This document shows positions 45,923 to 54,258 of a stretch of DNA of 64,000 nt, piece after piece; position 1 is the first letter of the stretch; each line of letters opens with the position of its first letter. The stretch covers positions 62,001-126,000 of the forward strand of contig CAWEMY010000004.1 of NCBI GenBank assembly GCA_963810305.1, given 5' to 3'. Under the pieces are notes generated by a model. The model was not told the DNA's origin. It saw only the letters and a list, made by a program, of their open reading frames with translations, and made no database searches. This stretch comes from JACDCA01 sp963810305 (lineage in GTDB: Bacteria > Acidobacteriota > Vicinamibacteria > Vicinamibacterales > 2-12-FULL-66-21). Made by a program: the position numbers and the translations under genes.

Positions 45923-45949
45923 GCCGGGGAGGTCGCAGGCCTCCCCGGC
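45923..45949 (+). terminator. Strong GC hairpin after calcium-motif gene
   Basis: GCCGGGGAGG (45923-45932) pairs perfectly with CCTCCCCGGC (45940-45949) around a 7-base loop, eight bases after the stop codon. There is no T-run, as is common in GC-rich genomes. It separates this unit from the glycine cleavage operon. I looked for a glycine riboswitch between 45950 and 46053 and saw none. Confidence 0.6.
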
Positions 45950-46053
45950 AACTCCCACATGGCCGTGTTGGCCGCGGCCTTCCTTGACCCGCCAGCGAGC
46001 CGCATAGTACCTTTCGGAGGTTAGGGAACAATCCAAGACGCTTTTCACTGACG

Positions 46054-47169
46054 ATGGCTCTCCCCGCGTCCGCCTCTCTGAAAAAGACGCCGCTCAACGC
46101 TCGACATCGCTCTCTGAACGCCCGGATGGTGGAGTTCGGCGGGTGGGACATGCCGGTGGAATACACCGGCATCGTCGACGAGCACATGGCGGTGCGGACT
46201 CGGGCGGGGCTGTTCGACGTGAGCCACATGGGGCAGATCGAGATTGCGGGCGCCGACGCGCTCAAGGCCGTGCAGCACATCACGTCCAACGACGCCGGCC
46301 GCCTCTCGGTCAGCCAGGCGCATTACTCGGCACTGACGACGCCTGAAGGGACGTTCGTTGACGACGTCCTGACCTACAAGCTGGGGGACGAGCACTTCAT
46401 GCTCGTCGTCAACGGCTCCAACATCATCAAGGACTTCAAGTGGATCAGCGAGCACATCGCGGGCATCGGCGATGCCGTGGCGGTGAACACCAGCTCGCGA
46501 TACGCGCTGCTCGCGCTGCAGGGGCCGGCCGCGCGGGACGTGCTGCAGACGCTCACCGGCGTCAATCTGTCGGAGATCAAGTACTACTGGTTCACCACCG
46601 GTGAAGTCGCGAACGTCCTTGCGACGATTTCGCGCACTGGGTATACGGGTGAGGACGGCTTCGAGGTGTTCGTGCCTCCCGGACAGGCGGATCGCGTGTG
46701 GAACGCCATACTTGCCGCGGGGAAGGATGCTGGCGTGGTGCCGGCCGGCCTCGGCGCACGTGACACCCTTCGTCTCGAGGCCGCGATGCGGCTGTACGGC
46801 AACGACATGGACGAGACGACCACGGTCGTCGAGGCGGATCTCGGCTGGATCGTCGGCTGGAAGAAAGAGGAGTTCATCGGCGCCGAGGTCCTCCGCCGTC
46901 AAAAGGCCGAAGGGCCGCCGAGAAAGCTGGTCGGATTCGAGGTCCTCGATCGCGCGATCGGGCGTCACGGTTACGACGTCTACGTCGGCGGCGAAAAGGC
47001 CGGAGTGGTCACCAGCGGCACGCAGACGCCGTTCTTGAAGAAGGCGATCGGCATGGCGTATCTGCCGGCGGGCAGCACCGATCCCGGAACGGAATTCGAG
47101 ATCGACATCCGTGGCCGCAAGGTCCGCGCCCAGGTTGTACCGATGCCGTTTTACAAACGTCCGAAATGA
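46054..47169 (+). CDS. gcvT: Glycine cleavage system T protein (aminomethyltransferase)
   Basis: The 371-residue protein transfers the aminomethyl carbon from the lipoylated H protein to tetrahydrofolate, releasing ammonia. It opens with KTPLNARHRSLNARMVEFGG and MPVEYTGIVDEHMAVRTRAG, followed by LFDVSHMGQIEIAG, all diagnostic. The folate-site segment SRTGYTGEDGFEVF is present, as is the C-terminal VTSGTQTPFLKKAIGMAYLP. Length matches the family. It is the first gene of gcvT-gcvH-gcvP. Confidence 0.97.
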   Translation: MALPASASLKKTPLNARHRSLNARMVEFGGWDMPVEYTGIVDEHMAVRTRAGLFDVSHMGQIEIAGADALKAVQHITSNDAGRLSVSQAHYSALTTPEGTFVDDVLTYKLGDEHFMLVVNGSNIIKDFKWISEHIAGIGDAVAVNTSSRYALLALQGPAARDVLQTLTGVNLSEIKYYWFTTGEVANVLATISRTGYTGEDGFEVFVPPGQADRVWNAILAAGKDAGVVPAGLGARDTLRLEAAMRLYGNDMDETTTVVEADLGWIVGWKKEEFIGAEVLRRQKAEGPPRKLVGFEVLDRAIGRHGYDVYVGGEKAGVVTSGTQTPFLKKAIGMAYLPAGSTDPGTEFEIDIRGRKVRAQVVPMPFYKRPK

Positions 47170-47173
47170 CCGA

Positions 47174-47237
47174 GCACGTAGGCACGTCAGCACGTGCACG
47201 TCCGCACGTGGCACGTCGCACTTCGCACGTCGCACGT
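47174..47237. repeat. GCACGT repeat array between gcvT and gcvH
   Basis: GCACGT occurs eight times and GCACTT once. Starts are at 47174, 47182, 47190, 47196, 47204, 47211, 47218, 47225 and 47232. The last five are exactly 7 bp apart, so the array drifts into a perfect heptamer repeat. It fills most of the 90-base gcvT-gcvH spacer. Confidence 0.8.
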
Positions 47238-47259
47238 GACCTCGTTCAAGGAGCTGTGC

Positions 47260-47631
47260 ATGTATCCGCCAGATTTGAAGTACACGAAAGACCACGAGTG
47301 GGTGCGCCTGACCGGCGACCAGGCGCAAGTCGGGATCACCGACTACGCGCAGAAGCAGCTGGGCGACGTGGTGTACCTCGAGCTGCCTGAGGTCGGACGT
47401 GCCTTCAAGAAAGGTGACGTGTTCGGGACGATCGAATCCGTGAAGGCGGTCTCCGAGCTCTATTCGCCGGTCAGCGGGGAAGTCGTGGAGGTCAACACCG
47501 CGCTTGCGCAGCGGCCCGAGTCGGTGAACACCGAACCACACAACGCGTGGATGATCGTCTTGAAGATGAACAGCGACGGCGACAGCGGGGACCTCCTCGA
47601 TTCGACGGCCTACACCGACCTGACCAAGTAA
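47260..47631 (+). CDS. gcvH: Glycine cleavage system H protein
   Basis: The 123-residue lipoyl carrier starts at ATG 47260, preceded by AAGGAG. Upstream in-frame codons derive from the GCACGT repeat and are excluded. It has YTKDHEWVRLTGDQAQVGIT and the lipoylation site FGTIESVKAVSELYSPVSGE, where the Lys of SVKA is modified. The C-terminus includes NTEPHNAWMIVLKM. It shuttles the aminomethyl group between the P, T and L proteins. Confidence 0.97.
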   Translation: MYPPDLKYTKDHEWVRLTGDQAQVGITDYAQKQLGDVVYLELPEVGRAFKKGDVFGTIESVKAVSELYSPVSGEVVEVNTALAQRPESVNTEPHNAWMIVLKMNSDGDSGDLLDSTAYTDLTK

Positions 47632-47634
47632 CGA

Positions 47635-50529
47635 ATGACCCAACCCGTTCTCGGAAGCTTCCAACGCAGGCATATCGGACCCGACGAGCACGAACGCGAC
47701 GCGATGGTGCGCGCGATTGGCGTGCCGTCGCTCGACGCCCTGATCGACCAGACGATCCCACCGGGGATCCGCCTCAAAGCGCCGCTCGATCTGCCCGAGG
47801 CAGATTCGGAGTTCGGTTACCTCGGTCGCGCCCGCGCCATCGCCGCGAAGAACGTCGTCAACCGGACGTACATCGGGATGGGTTACTACGACTGCATTAC
47901 CCCGAGCGTCATCCTGCGCAATGTCTTCGAGAACCCGGGATGGTACACGCCCTATACGCCGTATCAGGCCGAGATCGCCCAGGGACGGCTCGAGTCGCTG
48001 CTCAACTTCCAGACGGTCGTGAAGGACCTGACCGGAATGGACATCGCGACGGCATCGCTGCTCGACGAAGGGACCGCCGCCGCCGAAGCCATGACCATGT
48101 TTCATCGGCTCCAGGCGAAGCAGGCGCCGGCGGGGCAGGAAAGCGTCTTTCTCGTGTCGTCCCGTTGTTTTCCGCAGACGATCGACGTGCTCAGAGGCCG
48201 GGCGGAACCGCTCGCCATCCGCCTCGAGATCGGCGACGTCGATGCTCTCCCGATGGACGGCGCGTTCGGTCTGCTGCTGCAGTACCCCGACGATCACGGT
48301 GAGATCCGCGATCTCCGTCCGGTGATCGAGAAGGCGCACGCGGCCGGCCTCTTCGTCGCAGTAGCGACCGATCTTCTGGCGCTGACCCTGCTCACGTCTC
48401 CCGGCGAGATGGGCGCGGATGCCGTCGTGGGGAACTCGCAGCGATTCGGCGTTCCGCTCGGGTATGGCGGGCCGCACGCCGCGTTTCTCGCCACCCGCGA
48501 GGGATTCGTCCGGCAGGCCCCGGGACGCATCATCGGGATCTCGGTGGACACCGGTGGCCACCCGGCCTACCGCATGGCGCTGCAGACGCGCGAGCAGCAC
48601 ATCCGCCGCGAGAAAGCGACGTCGAACATCTGCACGGCGCAGGCGCTGCTCGCAAATATCGCGGCGATGTACGCCGTGTATCACGGCCCCGCCGGGCTGC
48701 GGGCGATCGCCGAACGCGTCCACAACCTCGCACGCGTCATGGACGATGCGCTGGTGACGCTCGGGTTCGCGCAGACCAACGCTGCCTACTTCGACACGCT
48801 TCGAATCACCGGTGCTCCGGCCGATGCGGTTCGTTCGGCGGCGGAGGCGGCCGGCATCAACTTCCGCTACGCGGCCGAGGGGATCGGAATATCCGTCGAC
48901 GAGACCACGACCATTGCGGACGTCGGCAACATCGTCGATGTCTTCAAGAAGGCGTCCGGCCGCACCGGCTTCCCGGTGTTCAAGCGGGGCGCCTTCGCAC
49001 TGAAGGCACCAGCGCCGCTGCACCGGACGTCGCCGTACCTCACGCATCCGGTCTTCAACACGCATCATTCCGAGACGCAGATGATGCGCTACATCAGGAC
49101 TCTCGAGCGCAAGGACGTCGGTCTCGATACCTCGATGATCCCGCTCGGATCCTGCACCATGAAGCTCAACGCGGCCTCGGAGATGATCCCGGTCAGCTGG
49201 CCCGAGTTCGCCCGCATGCACCCGTTCGCGCCGCGGCCGCAGGCTGGCGGGTACACGCAGGTCTTCCGCGAGCTCGAAGAGGCGCTGTGCAGGATCACCG
49301 GTTTTGCCGCAGTCTCCCTCCAGCCGAATTCAGGCGCGCAGGGGGAGTTTGCCGGCCTGATGACGATTCGTGCGTATCACCGCGATCGTGGTGACGCGGC
49401 GCGCAACGTCGTGCTGATTCCGTCAAGCGCGCACGGCACCAATCCGGCGAGTGCATCGATGGCTGGCCTGAAGGTCGTCGTCACGGCGTGCGACGCGAAT
49501 GGCAACGTCGACCTGGCTGACCTCCGGGCCAGGGCGGAGCAGTATCGCGACCGCCTCGCGGCGCTGATGGTGACCTATCCGTCCACCCACGGCGTGTTCG
49601 AGGAGGACATCAAGGAAATCTGCGAGATCGTCCACGAGCACGGCGGCCAGGTCTACATGGACGGCGCCAACATGAACGCGCAGGTCGGCCTGACCAGCCC
49701 GGCATCGATCGGCGCCGACGTCTGTCACCTGAACCTGCACAAGACGTTCGCGATCCCGCATGGCGGCGGCGGACCAGGGATGGGGCCGATCGCGGTGGCC
49801 AAGCACCTGGTTCCGTACCTACCCGGGCATCCTGTCGTTGGTGTCGGCGGCGAACGGTCCATCCCCGCCGTTTCTGCGGCGCCGTGGGGGAGCGCCAGCA
49901 TCCTGCTGATTTCGTACGGGTACATCAGAATGCTCGGATCGCAGGGTGTCACCGACGCGACCCGCTACGCCATCCTGAACGCGAATTACATCAAGGCGCG
50001 CCTCGCCGGGCACTACGACGAGCTCTACGCGAACCATAACGGCCGTGTCGCGCACGAGATGATCTTCGACCTTCGCCCGTTCAAGCACGGCGCAGGTCCG
50101 TCAGTCGACGAACAGGACGTCGCGAAACGGCTGATGGACTACGGATTCCACGCGCCCACGGTGTCCTTTCCGGTGGCGGGGACGATGATGATCGAGCCGA
50201 CGGAAAGCGAGTCGAAGGAGGAGCTCGATCGTTTCTGCGATGCGCTGATTCAGATTCGCAAGGAGATCGAAGCGGTGGTGAATGGCTCGGCGGATCCGAA
50301 AGACAACGTGCTCAAGAACGCGCCGCACACCGCAGAAGAACTGACTGCCGACACCTGGACGCATCCGTATTCGCGCGAGCAGGCGGCGTATCCGCTGCCA
50401 TTTGTCAGGGCGGCCAAGTTCTGGCCGGCGGTCTCCCGCATCGACAATCCGTACGGTGATCGGAACTTGATCTGCGCGTGCCCGCCTATTGAAGCCTACG
50501 AAGAAGAGGGGCTGGGGGTCAGGGGCTAG
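47635..50529 (+). CDS. gcvP: Glycine decarboxylase P protein, full-length form
   Basis: The 964-residue protein is the single-chain form that covers both GcvPA and GcvPB. It begins FQRRHIGPDEHERDAMVRAI and contains NRTYIGMGYYDCITPSVILR in the N-terminal half. The C-terminal half has LGSCTMKLNAASEMIPVSWP and the PLP site CHLNLHKTFAIPHGGGGPGM, where the Lys of LHKTF binds the cofactor. It starts three bases after the gcvH stop, so all three gcv genes are one operon. The L protein gene (lpd) is not in the window. Confidence 0.97.
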   Translation: MTQPVLGSFQRRHIGPDEHERDAMVRAIGVPSLDALIDQTIPPGIRLKAPLDLPEADSEFGYLGRARAIAAKNVVNRTYIGMGYYDCITPSVILRNVFENPGWYTPYTPYQAEIAQGRLESLLNFQTVVKDLTGMDIATASLLDEGTAAAEAMTMFHRLQAKQAPAGQESVFLVSSRCFPQTIDVLRGRAEPLAIRLEIGDVDALPMDGAFGLLLQYPDDHGEIRDLRPVIEKAHAAGLFVAVATDLLALTLLTSPGEMGADAVVGNSQRFGVPLGYGGPHAAFLATREGFVRQAPGRIIGISVDTGGHPAYRMALQTREQHIRREKATSNICTAQALLANIAAMYAVYHGPAGLRAIAERVHNLARVMDDALVTLGFAQTNAAYFDTLRITGAPADAVRSAAEAAGINFRYAAEGIGISVDETTTIADVGNIVDVFKKASGRTGFPVFKRGAFALKAPAPLHRTSPYLTHPVFNTHHSETQMMRYIRTLERKDVGLDTSMIPLGSCTMKLNAASEMIPVSWPEFARMHPFAPRPQAGGYTQVFRELEEALCRITGFAAVSLQPNSGAQGEFAGLMTIRAYHRDRGDAARNVVLIPSSAHGTNPASASMAGLKVVVTACDANGNVDLADLRARAEQYRDRLAALMVTYPSTHGVFEEDIKEICEIVHEHGGQVYMDGANMNAQVGLTSPASIGADVCHLNLHKTFAIPHGGGGPGMGPIAVAKHLVPYLPGHPVVGVGGERSIPAVSAAPWGSASILLISYGYIRMLGSQGVTDATRYAILNANYIKARLAGHYDELYANHNGRVAHEMIFDLRPFKHGAGPSVDEQDVAKRLMDYGFHAPTVSFPVAGTMMIEPTESESKEELDRFCDALIQIRKEIEAVVNGSADPKDNVLKNAPHTAEELTADTWTHPYSREQAAYPLPFVRAAKFWPAVSRIDNPYGDRNLICACPPIEAYEEEGLGVRG

Positions 50530-50571
50530 GCTTGTCGCGCCGGAGCCTAGGCGAAGGCTGGAGGCTGGGGC

Positions 50572-51465
50572 TCAGGCGGTCTTCAGCGTCCTGGCCGAGA
50601 GCTCGAGTGCCTTGCGTCGATAGCCGTCGAGAAGTTTCATCGTCACCGGTCCGGGCTTTCCATTCCCGACAGCGCGGTCGTCGATGCGCGTCACCGGGCT
50701 GAGCTCCCGGGTCGTGCTCGTGATGAACGCTTCATCCGCAGTTTCGAGATCCGCTGGTAAGAGGGTTTCGTCCCTGACCTCGATCCCTGCGTCCCGTCCG
50801 ACGTCGAAGAGAAATGACCGCGTGATCCCTTCGAGCAGGCCCGCCTGCGATCGCGGCGTGAGCGCGACCCCGCCGCGGACCATGAAGAAGTTCGACTGCG
50901 AGCACTCCGACAGCTCGCCGCGGTAGTTGCACATCAGCCCTTCTTCGGCGCCTCGCCGATAGGCCTCCTGCATCGCCAGCGCGTTGTTCAGAAGATTGTT
51001 CGACTTGATCAGCGGGTTCACCGAACCGGGGTGGTTGCGCAGGATCGGCACCAGCGAAATGCGGATGCCTTCGGACAAGAGCCGCGCCGGCGGTTCGTCG
51101 AAGGGTTTGACGATGATGATCAGGGAGGGTTTCGGCGTCGACTTCGGATCGTAATTGAGCTCGCCGACGCCGCGGGTGAGCAGGACGCGGATATACGCTT
51201 CACTCATCTCGCCGGCGGCGGCAACGGTATCGGCAATCCACGTGTCGAGCTGCTCGTCGCTGAACGGCACGTCCAGATGGAGAGCCTTCGCGGACGCCCG
51301 CAGCCTGCGAATGTGACGTTCGTAGAGAAACGGCACTCGGTTGTAGGTCCGCAGCGTTTCGTACACTCCCTCGCCATAGAGGAAGCCGTGGTCGTACACC
51401 GGCACCGTTGCTTCGTGTGCCGGTTTGATCACGCCGTTCACGTACACCGCGCCGCGCAGACCCAT
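50572..51465 (-). CDS. Class IV PLP aminotransferase (IlvE/DAAT-like)
   Basis: The 297-residue protein is a fold-type IV aminotransferase. It has VYDHGFLYGEGVYETLRTYN at the N-terminus and the PLP lysine in VNPLIKSNNLLNNALAMQEA. The C-terminal segment reads GELSECSQSNFFMVRGGVAL and GLLEGITRSFL. The family includes branched-chain transaminase, D-amino-acid transaminase and aminodeoxychorismate lyase. The E-x-S-x-S-N-F-F motif and the absence of a pabB partner nearby favour branched-chain or D-alanine type activity. It is convergent with gcvP and divergent from the NAD(P)HX repair gene. Confidence 0.85.
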   Translation of the reverse strand: MGLRGAVYVNGVIKPAHEATVPVYDHGFLYGEGVYETLRTYNRVPFLYERHIRRLRASAKALHLDVPFSDEQLDTWIADTVAAAGEMSEAYIRVLLTRGVGELNYDPKSTPKPSLIIIVKPFDEPPARLLSEGIRISLVPILRNHPGSVNPLIKSNNLLNNALAMQEAYRRGAEEGLMCNYRGELSECSQSNFFMVRGGVALTPRSQAGLLEGITRSFLFDVGRDAGIEVRDETLLPADLETADEAFITSTTRELSPVTRIDDRAVGNGKPGPVTMKLLDGYRRKALELSARTLKTA

Positions 51466-51503
51466 CGTTGACGAAGTCTAGCACAGCGGATACGCTCAGC
51501 CGG

Positions 51504-53084
51504 ATGCGCGTGCTCAACACTCAGCAGATGCGCGAAGCCGACCGCCGCACGATCAGCGACATCGGCATCCCTTCGATCGTGCTGATGGAGAATGCCGGGC
51601 GGCAGGCGGTCGCCGCGATGGAGGCGGCGTACGAGGATCTGTCGTCGCGAAGGGTCGGCGTGCTCTGCGGCCGCGGCAACAACGGCGGCGACGGCTTCGT
51701 CATCGCGCGCACGCTGGTGCAGCGCGGTGTGGAAACCTCCGTATTTCTTCTCGGCAGTGTGAGCGACGTCCGCGGTGACGCGCGCACGAACATGGAGATC
51801 CTCGGTCGCATCGGTTTGACCGTCGTCGAGATCACAACCGGCCAGGACTGGGAGCTGCACTTCAGCGAAATCTCCGAGTGCGATCTCCTCGTCGATGCCA
51901 TCGTCGGTACTGGTTTCCAGGGACGGCTGCACGGCATGCTCGAGACCGTGGTTGCCGACGTCAACGATCTCGGCGTGCCGGTGATCGCGATCGATTTGCC
52001 GACGGGCGTGTCGGCCGACTCGCACGAAGTGGAAGCAGGCGTGATCGAAGCGTCGATGACCGTGACGCTCGCCGCGCCGAAGATCCCGCTGGTGTTTCCG
52101 CCGGCCGACTCGTATGCCGGCGATCTCGTCATCGCGGACATCGGCATTCCACTACCGCTGATCGACGAAGTCGAAGGTCCGTATCTCGAGTTGCTGACGC
52201 GTGAGCGGATGCGGGAGCTGGTTCCCGCCCGCACCGCCGAGTCGCACAAGGGAGATTTCGGGCACGTCCTGATCGTCGCAGGATCGGTGGGCAAGACCGG
52301 TGCTGCGCATCTCGCCGCGCTCGGGGCACTTCGCTCCGGCGCCGGGCTCGTCACCATTGCCACACCGCGGTCCTGCGTGCCGGTCCTCGCCTCGATGGCC
52401 GCGGAGTACATGACCGAACCGCTCGACGAGACACCCTCGGGTACGATCGACTACGCCGCGATCGAACGGGTACTGGAGCTCAAGGCCGATGTCATTGCGA
52501 TCGGGCCCGGGCTCGGCCACGAACCTTCGACCGTGGCATTCGTGCAGGGCATCGTCGAGCGCGCGGGTGTCTCTCTGGTCATCGATGCGGACGCGTTGAA
52601 CGCCTTCGCCGAGGAACCCGAGCGGCTGATCGGCCGCGACGGGGTCGAGATGATCATCACGCCTCACCCGGGGGAAATGGCGAGGCTGGTCGGCTCGACC
52701 ATCGAAGCGGTGCAGCGCGACCGGCTCGCCGCCGCCCGCGACTTCGCGTCCAGCCACAAGCTGCACGTCGTCCTCAAAGGGCACCGGACGATCATCGCGG
52801 CCCCGGAGGCCCGCGCGTTTCTCAACTTCACCGGCAATGCGGGCATGGCGACGGGTGGCACCGGCGACGTGCTGACCGGCATGGTCGCCGCCTGGTTCGC
52901 CCAGTTGCTGGACGCTGAGGCGGCGTGCAAGATCGCCGTTTATCTGCACGGCTCGGCCGGCGATCTGGCCGAGGCGGACGAGGGGGAGGTGTCGCTGATC
53001 GCGACCGATCTCGTGTCCCGTATCGGCGACGCCATCCTGGAGCTGACCGCGCGCCGGAAGACCCGGCCGCGCGAAGCGTCGTGA
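51504..53084 (+). CDS. nnr: Bifunctional NAD(P)HX epimerase/dehydratase
   Basis: Start chosen at ATG 51504 (MRVLNTQQMREADRRTI), which matches the family's N-terminus better than an upstream in-frame start at 51468. The N-terminal epimerase domain has SIVLMENAGRQAVAAM and VGVLCGRGNNGGDGFVIART. The C-terminal ADP-dependent dehydratase domain has AHLAALGALRSGAGLVTIAT, TPHPGEMARL and the GNAGMATGGTGDVLTGMVA region, which binds ADP. It repairs hydrated NADH and NADPH. Length is 526 residues. It overlaps tsaE as GTGA, a common bacterial gene pair. Confidence 0.95.
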   Translation: MRVLNTQQMREADRRTISDIGIPSIVLMENAGRQAVAAMEAAYEDLSSRRVGVLCGRGNNGGDGFVIARTLVQRGVETSVFLLGSVSDVRGDARTNMEILGRIGLTVVEITTGQDWELHFSEISECDLLVDAIVGTGFQGRLHGMLETVVADVNDLGVPVIAIDLPTGVSADSHEVEAGVIEASMTVTLAAPKIPLVFPPADSYAGDLVIADIGIPLPLIDEVEGPYLELLTRERMRELVPARTAESHKGDFGHVLIVAGSVGKTGAAHLAALGALRSGAGLVTIATPRSCVPVLASMAAEYMTEPLDETPSGTIDYAAIERVLELKADVIAIGPGLGHEPSTVAFVQGIVERAGVSLVIDADALNAFAEEPERLIGRDGVEMIITPHPGEMARLVGSTIEAVQRDRLAAARDFASSHKLHVVLKGHRTIIAAPEARAFLNFTGNAGMATGGTGDVLTGMVAAWFAQLLDAEAACKIAVYLHGSAGDLAEADEGEVSLIATDLVSRIGDAILELTARRKTRPREAS

Positions 53085-53509
53085 CGGTCGACGTCGTCAC
53101 AACCTCCGAAGAAGAAACCGAATCGGCCGGCGAGCAGCTTGCCGCATCCCTTGGGCCGGGGGACGTCGTCCTGCTGTTCGGCGATCTCGGGGCCGGCAAG
53201 ACCGCATTCGTCCGCGGTCTGGCCCGCGGCCTGGGCGCTTCCAGCGAGGATGTGTCCAGCCCAACCTTCACGATCATTCAGGAGTACTCAGGCCGGGTGA
53301 CGCTGTATCACGTCGACCTCTATCGGCTCGAGCCGCTGGAAGTGGATGACCTCGGCCTCGACGACCTTGTCTCTGGCGAAGGCGTCGTCGCGATCGAATG
53401 GGCCGACCGATGGAACGGTCGGCCAGACGATGCTGTCGAAGTGCGGCTCGAGGACGCCGGTGAAGATCGCCGGCGCGTCGAGATTCGGCGGCGGGAATCG
53501 CCCGGTTAA
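53081..53509 (+). CDS. tsaE: tRNA threonylcarbamoyladenosine ATPase subunit
   Basis: The 142-residue P-loop protein starts at GTG 53081, overlapping the nnr stop. Walker A is LFGDLGAGKTAFVRGLARGL. It continues with SSPTFTIIQEYSGRVTLYHV and DLYRLEP, and ends with VVAIEWADRW, the full TsaE signature. With TsaB, TsaC and TsaD it makes the t6A base of ANN-decoding tRNAs. Its stop shares TTAA with the convergent dioxygenase-fold gene (53506-53509). Confidence 0.95.
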   Translation: MTVDVVTTSEEETESAGEQLAASLGPGDVVLLFGDLGAGKTAFVRGLARGLGASSEDVSSPTFTIIQEYSGRVTLYHVDLYRLEPLEVDDLGLDDLVSGEGVVAIEWADRWNGRPDDAVEVRLEDAGEDRRRVEIRRRESPG

Positions 53510-54093
53510 AACTTGTGTCGTGGATCGATTTTGATCGCGAACGTGACGTGCTCGGTGTTGGCCTCGCGTCGCACTGGACGAACCGATTCGAACTCATCGC
53601 GTGCGCCACTGTCGCGGTCGGCTTGTGAGATCAGCGGGTCGTTGGCAAACTGCACCTCACCGGCGTGATAGCGCTCGCCGGATGGCAGAAATGCGGTGAG
53701 GTGGACGTGTGCGGGATTCTTGCTGTCAGGGTAGGAACCGGGGCGAATTGTTTCAAAGGTGAATCGCCCGTCCTTGTCGGCGCGCGCCCATCCCTTCAAC
53801 CGCCATGAATGCGGCCCCGCTTCGCGGCGATCGTAAAGTCCGGTACGGTCGGTGTGGTACGCGAACACGATTGCGTTTGCCGCGGGTGAGCCGTCGGCCT
53901 TCACGATCCGGCCTTCAAGGACCAGCGGCGTGCCGGGTTCGCTTGTCGGGGCGATCCGCGCGGTGGAGGTGATGGTGGCGGGGCGCTGTTTCTGGGCCTG
54001 CTCGAGCGCGCGCATGAACTCGACGTCCTGCGCCGAAAGAGTTGCCGTTGTGATGAACAGGGTGACGAGTGGAACGATCAGGCGTGTCTTCAT
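53506..54093 (-). CDS. Exported intradiol-dioxygenase-fold protein
   Basis: ATG 54093 starts a signal peptide (LIVPLVTLFITTATLSAQD). In-frame codons upstream come from a low-complexity repeat and are excluded. The mature 175 residues have the protocatechuate 3,4-dioxygenase beta-sandwich: LVLEGRIVKADGSPAANAIV, then FAYHTDRTGLYDRR, then RFTFETIRPGSYPDSKNPAH and VHLTAFL. The Fe ligands of intradiol enzymes are two Tyr and two His. Counterparts are visible in GLYDRR, PGSYP and AHVHL. Catalytic activity is thus possible, but secreted members of this fold are poorly characterised, and some are carbohydrate- or lignin-related. The substrate cannot be inferred. Confidence 0.75.
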   Translation of the reverse strand: MKTRLIVPLVTLFITTATLSAQDVEFMRALEQAQKQRPATITSTARIAPTSEPGTPLVLEGRIVKADGSPAANAIVFAYHTDRTGLYDRREAGPHSWRLKGWARADKDGRFTFETIRPGSYPDSKNPAHVHLTAFLPSGERYHAGEVQFANDPLISQADRDSGARDEFESVRPVRREANTEHVTFAIKIDPRHKF

Positions 54094-54140
54094 GGGTGTT
54101 AAGACGAGCCCGCCGGCTGAAATGTTAACGGCGGCGAATC

Positions 54141-54254
54141 GGGGCTCGGGGCTGGGGGCTCGGGGCTCGGAACGGAGATTACGGAGGCTACGGAGTCTCA
54201 GTACCCGCATCCCGCATCCCGCATCCCGCACCGCGCATTCCGCATCCCGCGCTG
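54141..54254. repeat. Three adjacent short tandem repeats in guaB-side intergenic region
   Basis: GGGGCTC repeats four times with one variant (54141-54168). ACGGAGRYT-like nonamers repeat three times (54171-54197: acggagatt, acggaggct, acggagtct). CGCATCC repeats seven times with variants (54206-54254). They fill the 165 bases between the guaB stop and the dioxygenase-fold gene. The repeat units are 7 and 9 bases long, unrelated in sequence, and none encodes a plausible peptide. Confidence 0.8.
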
Positions 54255-54258
54255 CGTC

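Noticed and set aside
45950..46053. Glycine riboswitch upstream of gcvT
   Set aside because: The expected conserved aptamer elements are not visible; only a GC terminator hairpin precedes this stretch.
47174..47237. CRISPR-like array between gcvT and gcvH
   Set aside because: Units are only 6-7 bases with no spacers. It is a simple tandem repeat. No CRISPR array or cas gene was seen anywhere in the window.
46045..49221. A 1058-codon open frame on the minus strand
   Set aside because: It is the antisense of gcvT, gcvH and gcvP, has no recognisable domains, and exists because GC-rich codon use removes stops in that frame.
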